Assembly: GCF_003711515.1 (NCBI RefSeq)
Contig: NW_021167087.1
Location: forward strand, 248,001-312,000
Direction: 5' to 3'
Length of the DNA stretch: 64,000 bases
Origin: Sodiomyces alkalinus F11
Lineage: Eukaryota; Ascomycota; Sordariomycetes; Glomerellales; Plectosphaerellaceae
Shown: positions 30,705-41,300 of the stretch, piece by piece
How positions within the stretch are numbered: the first letter of the stretch is position 1
Layout of the letters: the number at the start of each line of letters is the position of its first letter
Notes under the pieces: model-generated
What the model was told of the DNA's origin: nothing
Databases searched by the model: none
Seen by the model: only the letters and a program-made list of their open reading frames with translations
Translations under genes and position numbers: made by a program

Positions 30705-33700
30705 ATGGACAATCCTGGTCGATCCGGCACCACACCGTCGAAACGGCGACTTCCTTCATCTGCCATCGTCACAACGTCTTTCCTCATCGCCAACTTGCAC
30801 TGCCCATCATGCGTTTCCGCCATAAAGGAAGCTCTCCACGATGCCTGTGGTCACGATATCCTCTGGGTATCGCCCAATATCGTCACATCCGTTGTCGCAG
30901 TGCAGCATAAGTACGTCGGTTCCGGTGCTGCCGACGCCATCTCCCGCATGGCTCGGTGCCTCGGGGATACCGGCTTCGAAATATCCACCATATCCACGAC
31001 CGCCATCGCCGCAGGCAGCAAGAGTTTGGCTAACTTGACAGATTTGACAACGGCGGGTTCGGCCCGAGGCCAGGCCGCTCGTCGAATGGGGCCTCATTCT
31101 GACGTCCTATACAGCAGCGATGATGGACCTCTCGACCGGCTGCTCGATCTCTCAGGCCTCGCCTTCTCTTCAGCTGCCGCCGAGTCTCGCAACCGACGAG
31201 AAGCACACCTTGCCAACTATGAGCAGTGCCGACTTTCAAGCCAGACCTCGCCGCATTCTGGGAAATCACCCCGAAAATCACCCCATGTTTCCAATGTGGG
31301 GGATATCGCCATCTCCTGTTCCACCGAGCCTAGTGTGCTCGACGTTGACGGACTTGCTCCCCTCAAGAGCGTAGTAACGGACACCGGCCCCAGCTCTCCG
31401 CCCTCTGGACCACGTTCCCCGCGCGCTTGGAGAGCAACACTATCCATCAGGGGTATGACTTGCACGTCCTGTTCCCGCACCATCGAAGAGGAACTCGGCC
31501 GGAGACCAGGCGTCGCCCACGTTACCGTCAACTTGGTGAACAACAGAGCCACCGTGGACATTACAGACGAAATGGAAGCCGACTCCCTTGTCCGAGCGGT
31601 TGAGGACTTGGGCTATGAAGCTGTGTTCGAAGGTTGCGTCGAGCTGGGCGAGGAGACCAAATCTCGCAAAGAGGAGAAGGGGGCCACGCAATGGCGATGC
31701 GTCCTTGCCGTCGGTGGCATGACATGTGCCTCCTGTGCCAATACCATCAACGCCGAGTTGAACAAGAGAGACTGGATATCGAATGTTACCGTGAATCTGA
31801 TCGCCAACAGCGTCGTCGTCGACTTCGCCATCAAAGGGAAGGAAAAAGACATTGCCAAGGCCATTGAGGACATCGGCTACGATGCCACCATAGCCTCCGT
31901 GGAGCAACTGGAATCCCATTTCGAGACCGCCCAGCAAAGGGAAAGGGTCGTCCAGATCTCCGTCGATGGGTTGTTCTGCAAACACTGCCCCGGCCGTCTC
32001 GTGCACTCCTTGACAGCCTTCAAGCCTAACCTCGAAATCCTATCGGAGCCCACCATCGAGAACCCCAAGCTCAAGATCAAGTACGTCCCCGATACGCCCA
32101 CCTTCACCATTCGCCGAATCCTTTCCGCCATCGAGGCCACCGATCCGGCCTTTCACGCCTCGATATACCATCCGCCGACCCTGGAGGAGCGATCCAAAGC
32201 CGTGTCAGCGCGTTACCAACACCAGCTGCTGCTGAGGGTAATACTGAGCCTCATCGTCGCCGTGCCGACCTTCATCATCGGCATCGTTTACATGAGCCTC
32301 CTTCCGGACAGCAACCCCGGCAAACACTACCTGATGAGTCCCTGGATGTCTGGCATCAGCCGAATCCAGATTGCTCTCTTCATCCTCGCGACACCTGTCT
32401 ACCTCTTCGCCGCCGATGTCTTTCACATCTGTGCAATAAAGGAATTGGTGAACCTATGGAGACCTGGAAGCAGGACGCCCATTTTACGTCGGTTCTACAA
32501 TTTCGGGAGCATGAACTTGCTTATATCGCTCGGGACCACCATCGCCTACATATCATCCGTCAGCCAAATGATCGCGGCAGCCGTCCAGAAGCCGGAAAAG
32601 GCCGAGGATGAACACTTCTACTTCGACTCGGTCGTGTTCCTGACGCTGTTTCTGTTGCTGGGCCGTCTCATCGAGGCATACAGCAAAGCGAAAACCAGCG
32701 ACGCGGTGGAGATGCTTGGCAAGCTGCGGCCGAGTACGGCCATCCTCGTCGAGAGGGACGATCGCGGTCGGGTGTCGGACTCGGTCGTCGGTGTCGATTT
32801 GGTGGAGTTTGGCGATACGATCCGGATCCCTCACGGCGCGTCCCCCGTCGCCGACGGTGTCGTCCTCCAAGGCGAGACCAGTTTCGACGAATCGAGCTTG
32901 ACGGGCGAGTCCCGCCCCGTCAAGAAACGTCCCGGCGACGACCTGTTCGCCGGGACAGTCAACAAGGGGCCCGCAGTCCTTATGCGCGTAACTGGCGCGG
33001 CGGGGCGATCTATGCTCGACCAAATCGTACAAGTCGTGCGCGAAGGCCAGACCAAGCGTGCTCCCATCGAGCGCGTGGCGGACATGCTGACGGCATACTT
33101 CGTGCCCATTATCACGCTCTTCGCGATTCTGACTTGGGTGATCTGGACAGTCCTGGCTCACACCGGTGTGCTCCCGGACCACTACATCGACACCGAGAGC
33201 GGCCGGGTCGCCTTCGCCCTCCAGTTCGCCATTGCCGTTTTTGTCGTCGCCTGTCCCTGTGGTCTGGGCTTGGCCGCGCCGACGGCCATCTTCGTTGGAG
33301 GTGGTCTCGCCGCCAAGTATGGCATCTTGGCCAAGGGAGGCGGTGAAGCGTTCGAAAAGGCTAGCAAGATTGAGGTCGTCGTGTTCGACAAGACAGGCAC
33401 TCTGACCGTGGGCGGTGAGCCGAAGATCACCGATGCCATCATATGTCCCGAAGCATTGGAAGAAGCACTGGTTACACAGGGCCGGAGGAGCACGCTGCTT
33501 GCGATCCTCAAGGAAATAGAAGGGAACAGCAGTCACCCCATCGCAAAGGCCATCGTCTCTTACTGCACCTCCGAAATCTCGGGGGCGGGGAAACAGGTCC
33601 TAGTCCAAGTCGTCGACGTGGAGGAACTGCCAGGCAAGGGCATGAAAGCCACGTGGAAGAGGAATGCACCAGAATGCACCTTGGACTTAATTGTGGGCAA

Positions 33701-34583
33701 TGAGTCGCTCATGCGTGACTACTCGGTGCCTATTCCCCAGCACATCGCGGCCCAGCTGGAGGGGTGGAAGCTGGAAGCCAAGTCGGTAGCCCTCGCGGCA
33801 ATTCGCAACACGACAATTCATAACGCGACAGCAGAAGCGAAGGGATCCGAAACCGACGGGTATCACCGACAGTGGCAGCTAGCAGCGGCGCTTTCCATCT
33901 CCGACCCCATCCGCCCGGAAGCCCAAGCCATCGTGCGCACGTTACAGAACCGAGGTACGCGCGTCTGGATGCTCTCGGGCGACAACGCGGTGACAGCGCG
34001 GGCGGTAGCCTCGCAGGTGGGCATCGGACCGTCCAACGTGCTAGCCGAGGTGCTCCCCTACCAAAAAGCCGAGAAGATCACCTACCTGCAGTCGACGCTC
34101 AAGGCCGCCGCGGGCCGCGGGGCAGGCAGGGTGGCCGAGGGAGGAGGTGGTGGTGATGACGACACGGCTGCACGACGTGCGATGGTGGCCATGGTCGGGG
34201 ACGGGATCAACGACGCGCCGGCGCTGACGCGGGCCGATGTGGGCGTGGCCATCGGGAGCGGGAGCGACGTGGCCATCTCGAGCGCGGATTTTGTCCTCGT
34301 GTCGAGCGATCTCGGCGCCGTGGTGACGCTGCTTGAGCTCAGCCGCGCCGTGTTCCGCCGCATCCGGCTCAACTTTGGTTGGGCCGTCGTCTATAACATG
34401 CTGGCGCTGCCCGTGGCCGCCGGCTGCCTTTACCCGCTAACAACGTCGTCCGGGAAGCACATCAGATTGGACCCGGTGTGGGCGGCGCTGGCCATGGCGC
34501 TGAGCAGCATCAGCGTCGTCTTGAGTTCGTTGGCCTTGAGGTTGAGGATTTCGTGGATCGGGTTCCGGAGAGGTCACGCTTGA
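30705..34583 (+). CDS. Copper-transporting P1B-type ATPase with four CxxC domains
   Basis: 1292 residues, one uninterrupted frame. It pumps Cu(I) across a membrane using ATP. Four N-terminal metal-binding modules carry CxxC at C33/C36 (HCPSC), C253/C256 (TCTSC), C341/C344 (TCASC) and C425/C428 (FCKHC). The first and second are separated by a Ser-rich linker of about 200 residues. Catalytic parts: actuator TGES at 733-736, the transport motif C850-P851-C852 followed by GLGLAAPTAIF, phosphorylation D895 in DKTGTLT, a nucleotide-domain SHP in NSSHPIAKA, and the hinge GDGINDAP with D1166. Hydrophobic segments flank these, as in the family. Yeast Ccc2 has 1004 residues and two such modules. The longer form with four could be either the secretory-pathway (Ccc2-like) or the plasma-membrane copper-export (CrpA-like) type; sequence reading alone does not settle this. 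The Asp/Gly-rich linker near residues 1135-1160 is extra to the core. Confidence 0.93.
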   Translation: MDNPGRSGTTPSKRRLPSSAIVTTSFLIANLHCPSCVSAIKEALHDACGHDILWVSPNIVTSVVAVQHKYVGSGAADAISRMARCLGDTGFEISTISTTAIAAGSKSLANLTDLTTAGSARGQAARRMGPHSDVLYSSDDGPLDRLLDLSGLAFSSAAAESRNRREAHLANYEQCRLSSQTSPHSGKSPRKSPHVSNVGDIAISCSTEPSVLDVDGLAPLKSVVTDTGPSSPPSGPRSPRAWRATLSIRGMTCTSCSRTIEEELGRRPGVAHVTVNLVNNRATVDITDEMEADSLVRAVEDLGYEAVFEGCVELGEETKSRKEEKGATQWRCVLAVGGMTCASCANTINAELNKRDWISNVTVNLIANSVVVDFAIKGKEKDIAKAIEDIGYDATIASVEQLESHFETAQQRERVVQISVDGLFCKHCPGRLVHSLTAFKPNLEILSEPTIENPKLKIKYVPDTPTFTIRRILSAIEATDPAFHASIYHPPTLEERSKAVSARYQHQLLLRVILSLIVAVPTFIIGIVYMSLLPDSNPGKHYLMSPWMSGISRIQIALFILATPVYLFAADVFHICAIKELVNLWRPGSRTPILRRFYNFGSMNLLISLGTTIAYISSVSQMIAAAVQKPEKAEDEHFYFDSVVFLTLFLLLGRLIEAYSKAKTSDAVEMLGKLRPSTAILVERDDRGRVSDSVVGVDLVEFGDTIRIPHGASPVADGVVLQGETSFDESSLTGESRPVKKRPGDDLFAGTVNKGPAVLMRVTGAAGRSMLDQIVQVVREGQTKRAPIERVADMLTAYFVPIITLFAILTWVIWTVLAHTGVLPDHYIDTESGRVAFALQFAIAVFVVACPCGLGLAAPTAIFVGGGLAAKYGILAKGGGEAFEKASKIEVVVFDKTGTLTVGGEPKITDAIICPEALEEALVTQGRRSTLLAILKEIEGNSSHPIAKAIVSYCTSEISGAGKQVLVQVVDVEELPGKGMKATWKRNAPECTLDLIVGNESLMRDYSVPIPQHIAAQLEGWKLEAKSVALAAIRNTTIHNATAEAKGSETDGYHRQWQLAAALSISDPIRPEAQAIVRTLQNRGTRVWMLSGDNAVTARAVASQVGIGPSNVLAEVLPYQKAEKITYLQSTLKAAAGRGAGRVAEGGGGGDDDTAARRAMVAMVGDGINDAPALTRADVGVAIGSGSDVAISSADFVLVSSDLGAVVTLLELSRAVFRRIRLNFGWAVVYNMLALPVAAGCLYPLTTSSGKHIRLDPVWAALAMALSSISVVLSSLALRLRISWIGFRRGHA

Positions 34584-35299
34584 TGTGGAAAAGGAGTATT
34601 GAGGGATTTTGTCTTGGACGGAGTTATGCTGGAGGTTAAACCCCGGATATGTATCATATAATTAAGGGCTCTTCGTTGACTTTAGATCGGGATTTGCTAG
34701 CAATTACGAACCCTTCTTTCACCGTCTGCTTCTATCATGTAGTTGGTGTGTTGAGACTTGTTAAGGTCTGGCACGTTTGCATGGTGTAAAAAGTGTCCGG
34801 TGATATTTCCAGCCGGCATGCCTTTTTGTTGAATTAACGGGAGTATGCTTATATAGAGGGTTGATTCAGGAAATGTATAATTATATTAAGTATAAAAGAA
34901 AAAGAAATAGAGGGCGGGTATATATATTCTAAATATATCTACTACCTTCTAAGCGAGGATAATAGGGCACCTAAATAAGCGTAAACTTCTATCTAACTAC
35001 TATAAGGAAGTTCCAAATAGTAGTAGGTCCTTTAATCTTAGCTACCTTTTACTAATATACGTGTCTAATAAGGGTATTCTACTCTATATACTATATAGCT
35101 ACTTTAGTATTAGCTTAATAAGCGTTTTATAAATACTTTTTATATACTTATTTTATCTCTTCCTTTATATAAGTACTACTCGGAGTAAAGCTATTCTTAA
35201 ATTCCTTTAATATATAGCGTGTAAGGAACCAAGTGGTACTATAGATTAGCACTGTGTAGGATCGGAAATACGCTCGGATCGCCGAGCACTCGGCAAGAC
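34584..35299. other. Right edge of the gene island
   Basis: The 3' flank of the ATPase is ordinary sequence to about 34860, then changes sharply to TpA-rich damaged DNA that matches no other stretch I could place. The Copia copy B LTR starts at 35300. No gene is seen. Confidence 0.6.
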
Positions 35300-35575
35300 T
35301 AATATCGTATGGGCAGGACCACGACGTGGTCTATAGGGGATCCAGGGGGGATCCACTCCCTGACTAAGGGCTTCGGACCTCGGGTATCAGGATATAATAG
35401 GGGCGGATACCGGAAAAGACCGGATAGGATCCAAATAATATAGTACCTATAACAGAGTCTTCACTACCTAAATTAAGGTATAAGAGATTTACACGGATAT
35501 AACTTAATATATTATATATACACGAGATTTCTGCTTTACTAAGGTAATTATCTAAGTGCTATTTAATATACGATA
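35300..35575 (+). repeat. 5' LTR of Copia copy B (276 bp)
   Basis: Begins TAATATCGTATGGGCAGGACC and ends TATACGATA. It aligns with 16175-16462. The start is placed within a base or two because of a small indel relative to the other copies. Confidence 0.8.
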
Positions 35576-35589
35576 GTTATAAGCCCGGT
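35574..35589 (+). promoter_or_regulatory. Candidate primer-binding site of Copia copy B
   Basis: TAGTTATAAGCCCGGT follows the LTR directly. It would pair with a tRNA 3' end if the first bases were originally TGG (TGG to TAG by RIP). A matching AGTTATAAGCCCGG also occurs at about 16520, shortly beyond the copy A LTR. Confidence 0.4.
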
Positions 35590-35785
35590 TTATAACGTCT
35601 AAACGATAAATATTAATAAGGCTACCCCTATTCTACTATAAAAGTAATCACGTCTATATAATTACTCTTAAATAACTATTATTGACCTAATTAGAGTAAT
35701 TAAGAGATTAATTAACCTACCTATTAATTAACTAACCGATAAACGATAAACTAGTAAAGATATCTTCTAATATATGTAACGCCGA

Positions 35786-37680
35786 ATAGAAGGCAGCCGC
35801 CACTACCCTTATTAACTAAAGGGATTAGGTAATATAGGAGCACGCCGTGCACGGTAAATCTGCCTCCTACTAGGAAAATTATCTTAATCTAAAGCTAAGC
35901 GATAAGGAGGCCGATACCTACCTGCTTCTTAAGCCTACGCTACCTAATATCCGTAAATATAAAGCCCTCGCCGTGGAACCCGATACGGAGAAGGCCACGG
36001 CTACTCCGTTTTCTACTATTACGCTAAAGGGCGATAAGGCTATAGACGCCACGGACGCTATAGCTATAGCTATTATAGCCGGTGCCACGGCGGCCACGGC
36101 CGCTGGTAAGAGGAAGACGGCCGCTTACCGGAAGGTGACGGCCGTAACGAAAGAACCACCGATAAGGACGCCTACGTCTATTAACGACCTCTCGGAAAAG
36201 GGGCGTACGCGCTACCTATAAGATCGCCGCGTATACCGCGAGGAAAAGGTAGACTACGACGCGTAGTAGAAGGAGTTTAATAAGGTACGCTTATATATCG
36301 AAAGGACCGTTTATACTATATTATATAACCTCCTCGTATAGTTATAGGATAATAACATAAATAACCTATAAGCTTAGATTACCCTCCTACACGCGCACGC
36401 AGGACTAATACCTGTAGACCTCCGTAAGGAAGCCCTAGTCCCATACCGATAATATACCACGCCTATAAAGGCTATACCTATGGATATAGACGCCTAGGTA
36501 GTAAGCTAGAAAATAGCGATAATATACTATAAATATATAAGCGCTTTAGAGCTATTAAGCGCGGCCTATTAGGCGGAAGACGCGTTAAAAGCTATTAGAC
36601 TTATCGCCTAAGAATAGAGTAATAACTACCTAGTAAATAACTATAATAAGATTACGGAAAATAAGCTAACGATTAACGACTTCGTAAAGACTTTACGGGC
36701 GGTTCTTAGTAATATAAAGAGCCTATAATCCACCGCTATAAAGCCTAGAGTTAGGAGAGGCACCTTTAATACCCTTAGGAACCTCCCCGATACTAAGGAT
36801 ACTACTAATAACGATAATAATAAAAAGCGCCCTCGTAGTAACACGTCCGTAAAGGCTATCCCTCCCGTAATAAGGAGGCCTTATAAGATATATAAGAACC
36901 CCTATACTACCGCCGCCTATTAATACGTAAGGCCGGATATATGCCCTTATACCTAGCGTGGCCGCGAAGATATTACGAAGGTTATAAAAAAGAAGATACG
37001 TAACTATAATTTTAAAAGCCGCGTAGACACCGCGATACAGAAAAGGCGGGAAGCCTTAGGGGCTATTACCGCTAATAAGATAGAGGAAGTCTAGGAAGAT
37101 TAACTCTATAATACTACGCCTACTACTATAATAGTTTATAAAGACCTATCCGTTACCGCGACAGGACTAGGAGCCTACCTAACCTAGGGGGTGGCGCGTT
37201 ATCATACGACGATACTATTAAGATTATAATAAGAATAAGGGGTAACCTTTTCTGTTAACTAAGCCAGAGCATTATTATACTACACGATCCTAGATTCAGG
37301 ATCGTTAATCTATATCTTTAATAATCGAGGCTATTTTACGGCTATTAGACTACCTATAGATACTTTATCTTGAACCTTTTAGATGGGTACTTATAAGGCT
37401 TTTATCCTCGGATACGGAGACGTTAAGCTGCGTGTGTAATCCTTATCGGGTATAAAGAGGCTATTACGCCTTCGTGATATCGTATACTATAAGGAATTTA
37501 TTACTAATATCGTCTCGGAATACTAGCTACGCCTATAAAGCTACTGCTAAAATACCGTAAATAATACTATCGTTAGCTCCGCCGATAACCGGCCTATCTA
37601 TAAGCTACTAGATATCTACGGCTAGTATATAATCGAGCGCGCGGAAGCCACGGCCGCTACCACGTTCGCGGTCTTAGTAA
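35786..37680 (+). pseudogene. Copia copy B gag, protease and start of integrase
   Basis: The gag part, with an Ala/Thr-rich less damaged piece at about 35970-36220, is followed by the region shared with copy A from 36700. Protease keeps LDSGSLIYIFNN near 37290-37330, an intact DSG catalytic triad. The frame then enters the integrase zinc region, where chromovirus 2 is inserted. Confidence 0.75.
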
Positions 37681-37685
37681 GGCAC

Positions 37686-38252
37686 TGTTACGGCCAACGG
37701 GCCTTATATGCACTAACACGAAGGATGCACTGGTATATAACGTACTAGGACGGTTAGCGTACCAGGACGTAACCAGAAGATGACTTAGGAAGAGGAATTA
37801 CGTGCTCCGGCACGTGACCCCGCTGGGAAGGATATATTAGCACCACTGACAAGTATAGGCCAGGGCGCTATGGGGGCTACCTGGGTGGGCAACCTACTTC
37901 ACGAATATTCACTAACGGAGAAGTAAATAATAAGTAAACACCTAGTGAACGTTATAGGGTTATTCACCAGGGACCTGGTGAATAATAAGCTATATATACC
38001 AGAGTATCCTAGGTCTTACTTCTACTAAAGAATAAGATATCGATTAATCTAAGTCTTTACCTAGACTACTATTCTACGCTTAAACCTACCTTATAAAGAA
38101 GACGCCTAGTCTTTACGATATAACTACGACCAGACTACTACGAATAATAGTTACTACTCTTTAGTTAATATCCTCTTCTTATTTAAACTAAAACCTCGAT
38201 GCTAGTCCTCTATCGTCCGCTATACTATAGAGGACCGGAAGCCGTCGTAATA
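37686..38252 (+). repeat. 5' LTR of chromovirus 2
   Basis: 567 bp from TGTTACGGCC to GTCGTAATA. Aligns throughout with 44796-45363. Confidence 0.92.
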
Positions 38253-38329
38253 TTTTGATCGATCCTGTTCGGTAAGTAGACCTTAACACCTAATAAGTAG
38301 TACTCTCTCGATAAAAAAGTAATATATCG

Positions 38330-41300
38330 AATAACGCTAGTACTACGGGTAACGCTACTAGTAACGCTAGAATAACGGCTACCGCGGCCGCCGACCTAAT
38401 ATAAGCTATACGTAATTAAATTATATAACTCTATCGAGAGAACTAGTAACTCCGAGCTTAGATCGAGGCACTATATCCTAGTAACCTAAGGTATAAATAC
38501 CCAGAGCCACCTAAGTACGATAGAACTCGGGGATAGCTATAAGGCTTCCTAACCTATCTCCGGGGGTATTTCTTATTCTATAGGGATACCCTAACACGGA
38601 GGAGGCGAAAGTTCTTTATGCTATAGTACTCCTTACGGGAGACGTCTATAGGTGGTTTAAGCCTATCCACAGGGACTATTTAAAGCACCTTAACGATCCT
38701 ACCGAGAGGGAGGACGATACTACGGCTATTTTCGGCGACTTAGAGATCTTCGCTTAGCGACTCGGCGGTATCTTCGGGTAACCTAATAAGAAAAAGGTCG
38801 CTGCCTAACGACTTAAAAAGCTTTAATAGACTAAGTCGGTAGCCGACTATACTATTAAGTTCTAATAAATCGCCTCGAAGCTTAACTATAATAATAAACC
38901 CCTTATAGACTAATACTATCGTGGACTTAAAGATAAAGTTAAGGATAAGCTATATAAGCTTAACCGCCCGGAAGATTTTAGCACGTTTATAGCTATAGCT
39001 ATTCGGATCGATAACCGATAATTTAAACGATAAATAGAGAAACGCTAGAACTCGAATACTATAATACACGCTACTTACTATAGGAGGAACTAAGCTAATA
39101 CTAGTAGAAAGCAGCTATACCTACGCTAATTCGGGAGCACCTTATATAAATACTATAGTAGTTCTATAAAGCTCGATAATATTAACCTATAAAGTAATAG
39201 ACAGGGTAGGAAAGATATAATTAAAGTTAAATACTATGATTACGATAAGATAGGCTACTTCGCGCGTAATTATTAATAGCCTAAGAGAGAATAATCGTAG
39301 CGATAGGCTAATACGATCGGAAGAGAGAAGCCCTAGAAGGAGATTAACGCTATTAGATATCTGGAGATTTATAGGGACGAAACACTACACGCTAACCTTT
39401 ATTAGATAACCTACTACGATAACTATTATCTAGTATACTAATTAGAGAAGGATAAAGCTAGATATTACCCTAAGAGACCCTAGAAGATACTCGCTATAGT
39501 ATCTAGTAACGAGTACGATAACGACTATAGCCTCGAGATCCCCGACTAGGATAACGATAGACTAGCTTTATAAACTACCACGGAAATCCTCTAAGAATAC
39601 GGGTAGACGAAAGAAGAAGCTAAAAGATAGGAGTAGATCTTAGAGATTTAGAAGAAATAGGAAGTCTACACGAATATTAGTAGTGGAGGCTTTAGTGCCC
39701 TCTAGGAAGTAGGACTTACTCCCGAAGAAAAACACTAGCTTAAGAAAGAGGATTATGCACGTTATATATAGGAGGAAATCGCTAAACTCGAAGAGTAAGA
39801 TTAGGAAACGGAGTCCGACAGAATTCCGGATAATAACACGAACTTCTAGTATTAACTTATAGAAATAGCCGACCTAATTAAAGAGGAAACTATCTAGCTA
39901 CGGATACTCGATTAGCTCGCGGAAAAACCACTTAGGTAAACCTACTAAGTCCGTTTTACTAAGTTTAGCTTTAATAACGCCTACCGTAAAATACCTATAA
40001 ATACTAGCGAAGAATAGTAACGAACTATATATTAGCGACCTTACTATACTTAGGAAGACCGAGATACCTTTACCGGCCTAATAATAAGCCTATAAGAATT
40101 AAATAATTAACTACCTAAGTACTAAACGTATAAGAAAGAATAGATAATACACGCTAACTATCTAGGCTATAGCCTAATCCTTTAGGCTAATTATATCGAG
40201 GATATATACCCTATATATAAGGAATATAAATAAGCTAATAATTTTTAGCCTCGGAATAAAAAACGGATCCTAAAAGATAGAGTCTATTTAAAGAGATAAC
40301 GTAATAACTAGGTTATCACGGAAACTAGGGATAAAAGACACGAGATTCGCCTTTAACCACCTAAAAATAACTACTACGAGTATCGGTTAAGCGAATATAA
40401 AACTAATAGCTATATAGTACACGCTATCGGAAAAGTCCGATAACTAGAGTAAGACTAAGAAGCTTAGGAGTTATACTTCTAGGCCCTCGATAAGCGCCTA
40501 CGATAGATAGATAGCTCTTAATCTAGTATAGGTTCTTAGATAAAGAGATATCCTTTAAATACTAAGCTAAATAGATAATAAACTAGCAGTATACTATTCT
40601 AAGGAGCACGTGAGAGGCACTTAATAGATATACTTTATAACACGTAGTAATATAGGGCATTACTATATTAGAATACGACTCGATAAATATAAGATAAATG
40701 CACTATTAGATATAGGTATAGTAGGAAACTTTATCTTACTAGTAGCCGTGAGAAAGTTCTTTATACCCTAGGTTAGAAAACACCTAGAAGACGAGTATAA
40801 AATTACTCCGTATACGGGAAAGAACTAGTCCTAAAAAGAAGTTATTATTAGCTAGGAGACTATACACTTTTAGGTTAAAATTCAGAATAAGACTAAAGTA
40901 ATAAAGTTCGATATATACGATATAGGCTATAAGGACGTTATCCTTAGTAAGCTATAGTTTAACGAGTAGAATCCCGATATAGACTAGAAGCTTAGCTAGC
41001 TCTAGTAGAGATTAGAGAGTAAGTAGAAGACTATAAAGGAAACCTTACCCGATCCTGATATCCGTCGAATATAGCAGAAAGACTTACTAACGAAGGAGTT
41101 TTAGGGAGACTTAGATAGCCGCTAAAAACCAGAGACTAAGGCGAAGGAAGTACGGAAGACTTTAAGATAATAGCGACGGCACGATAACCAACGCGTAATA
41201 AATATTATTAAAGGAATCTATTAGATTATCTAAATAAAGAAAGGACTTAGAGAAGGCGATTATAATAGACTCGCTAAGGTATTACTAGAATACCGTAAAT

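Noticed and set aside
32553..33536. 327-codon minus-strand frame opposite the copper ATPase
   Set aside because: Shadow frame. The plus strand holds all ATPase motifs.
17636..34583. A biosynthetic gene cluster in the island
   Set aside because: No polyketide synthase, NRPS, terpene synthase or tailoring set. The genes have unrelated housekeeping roles.
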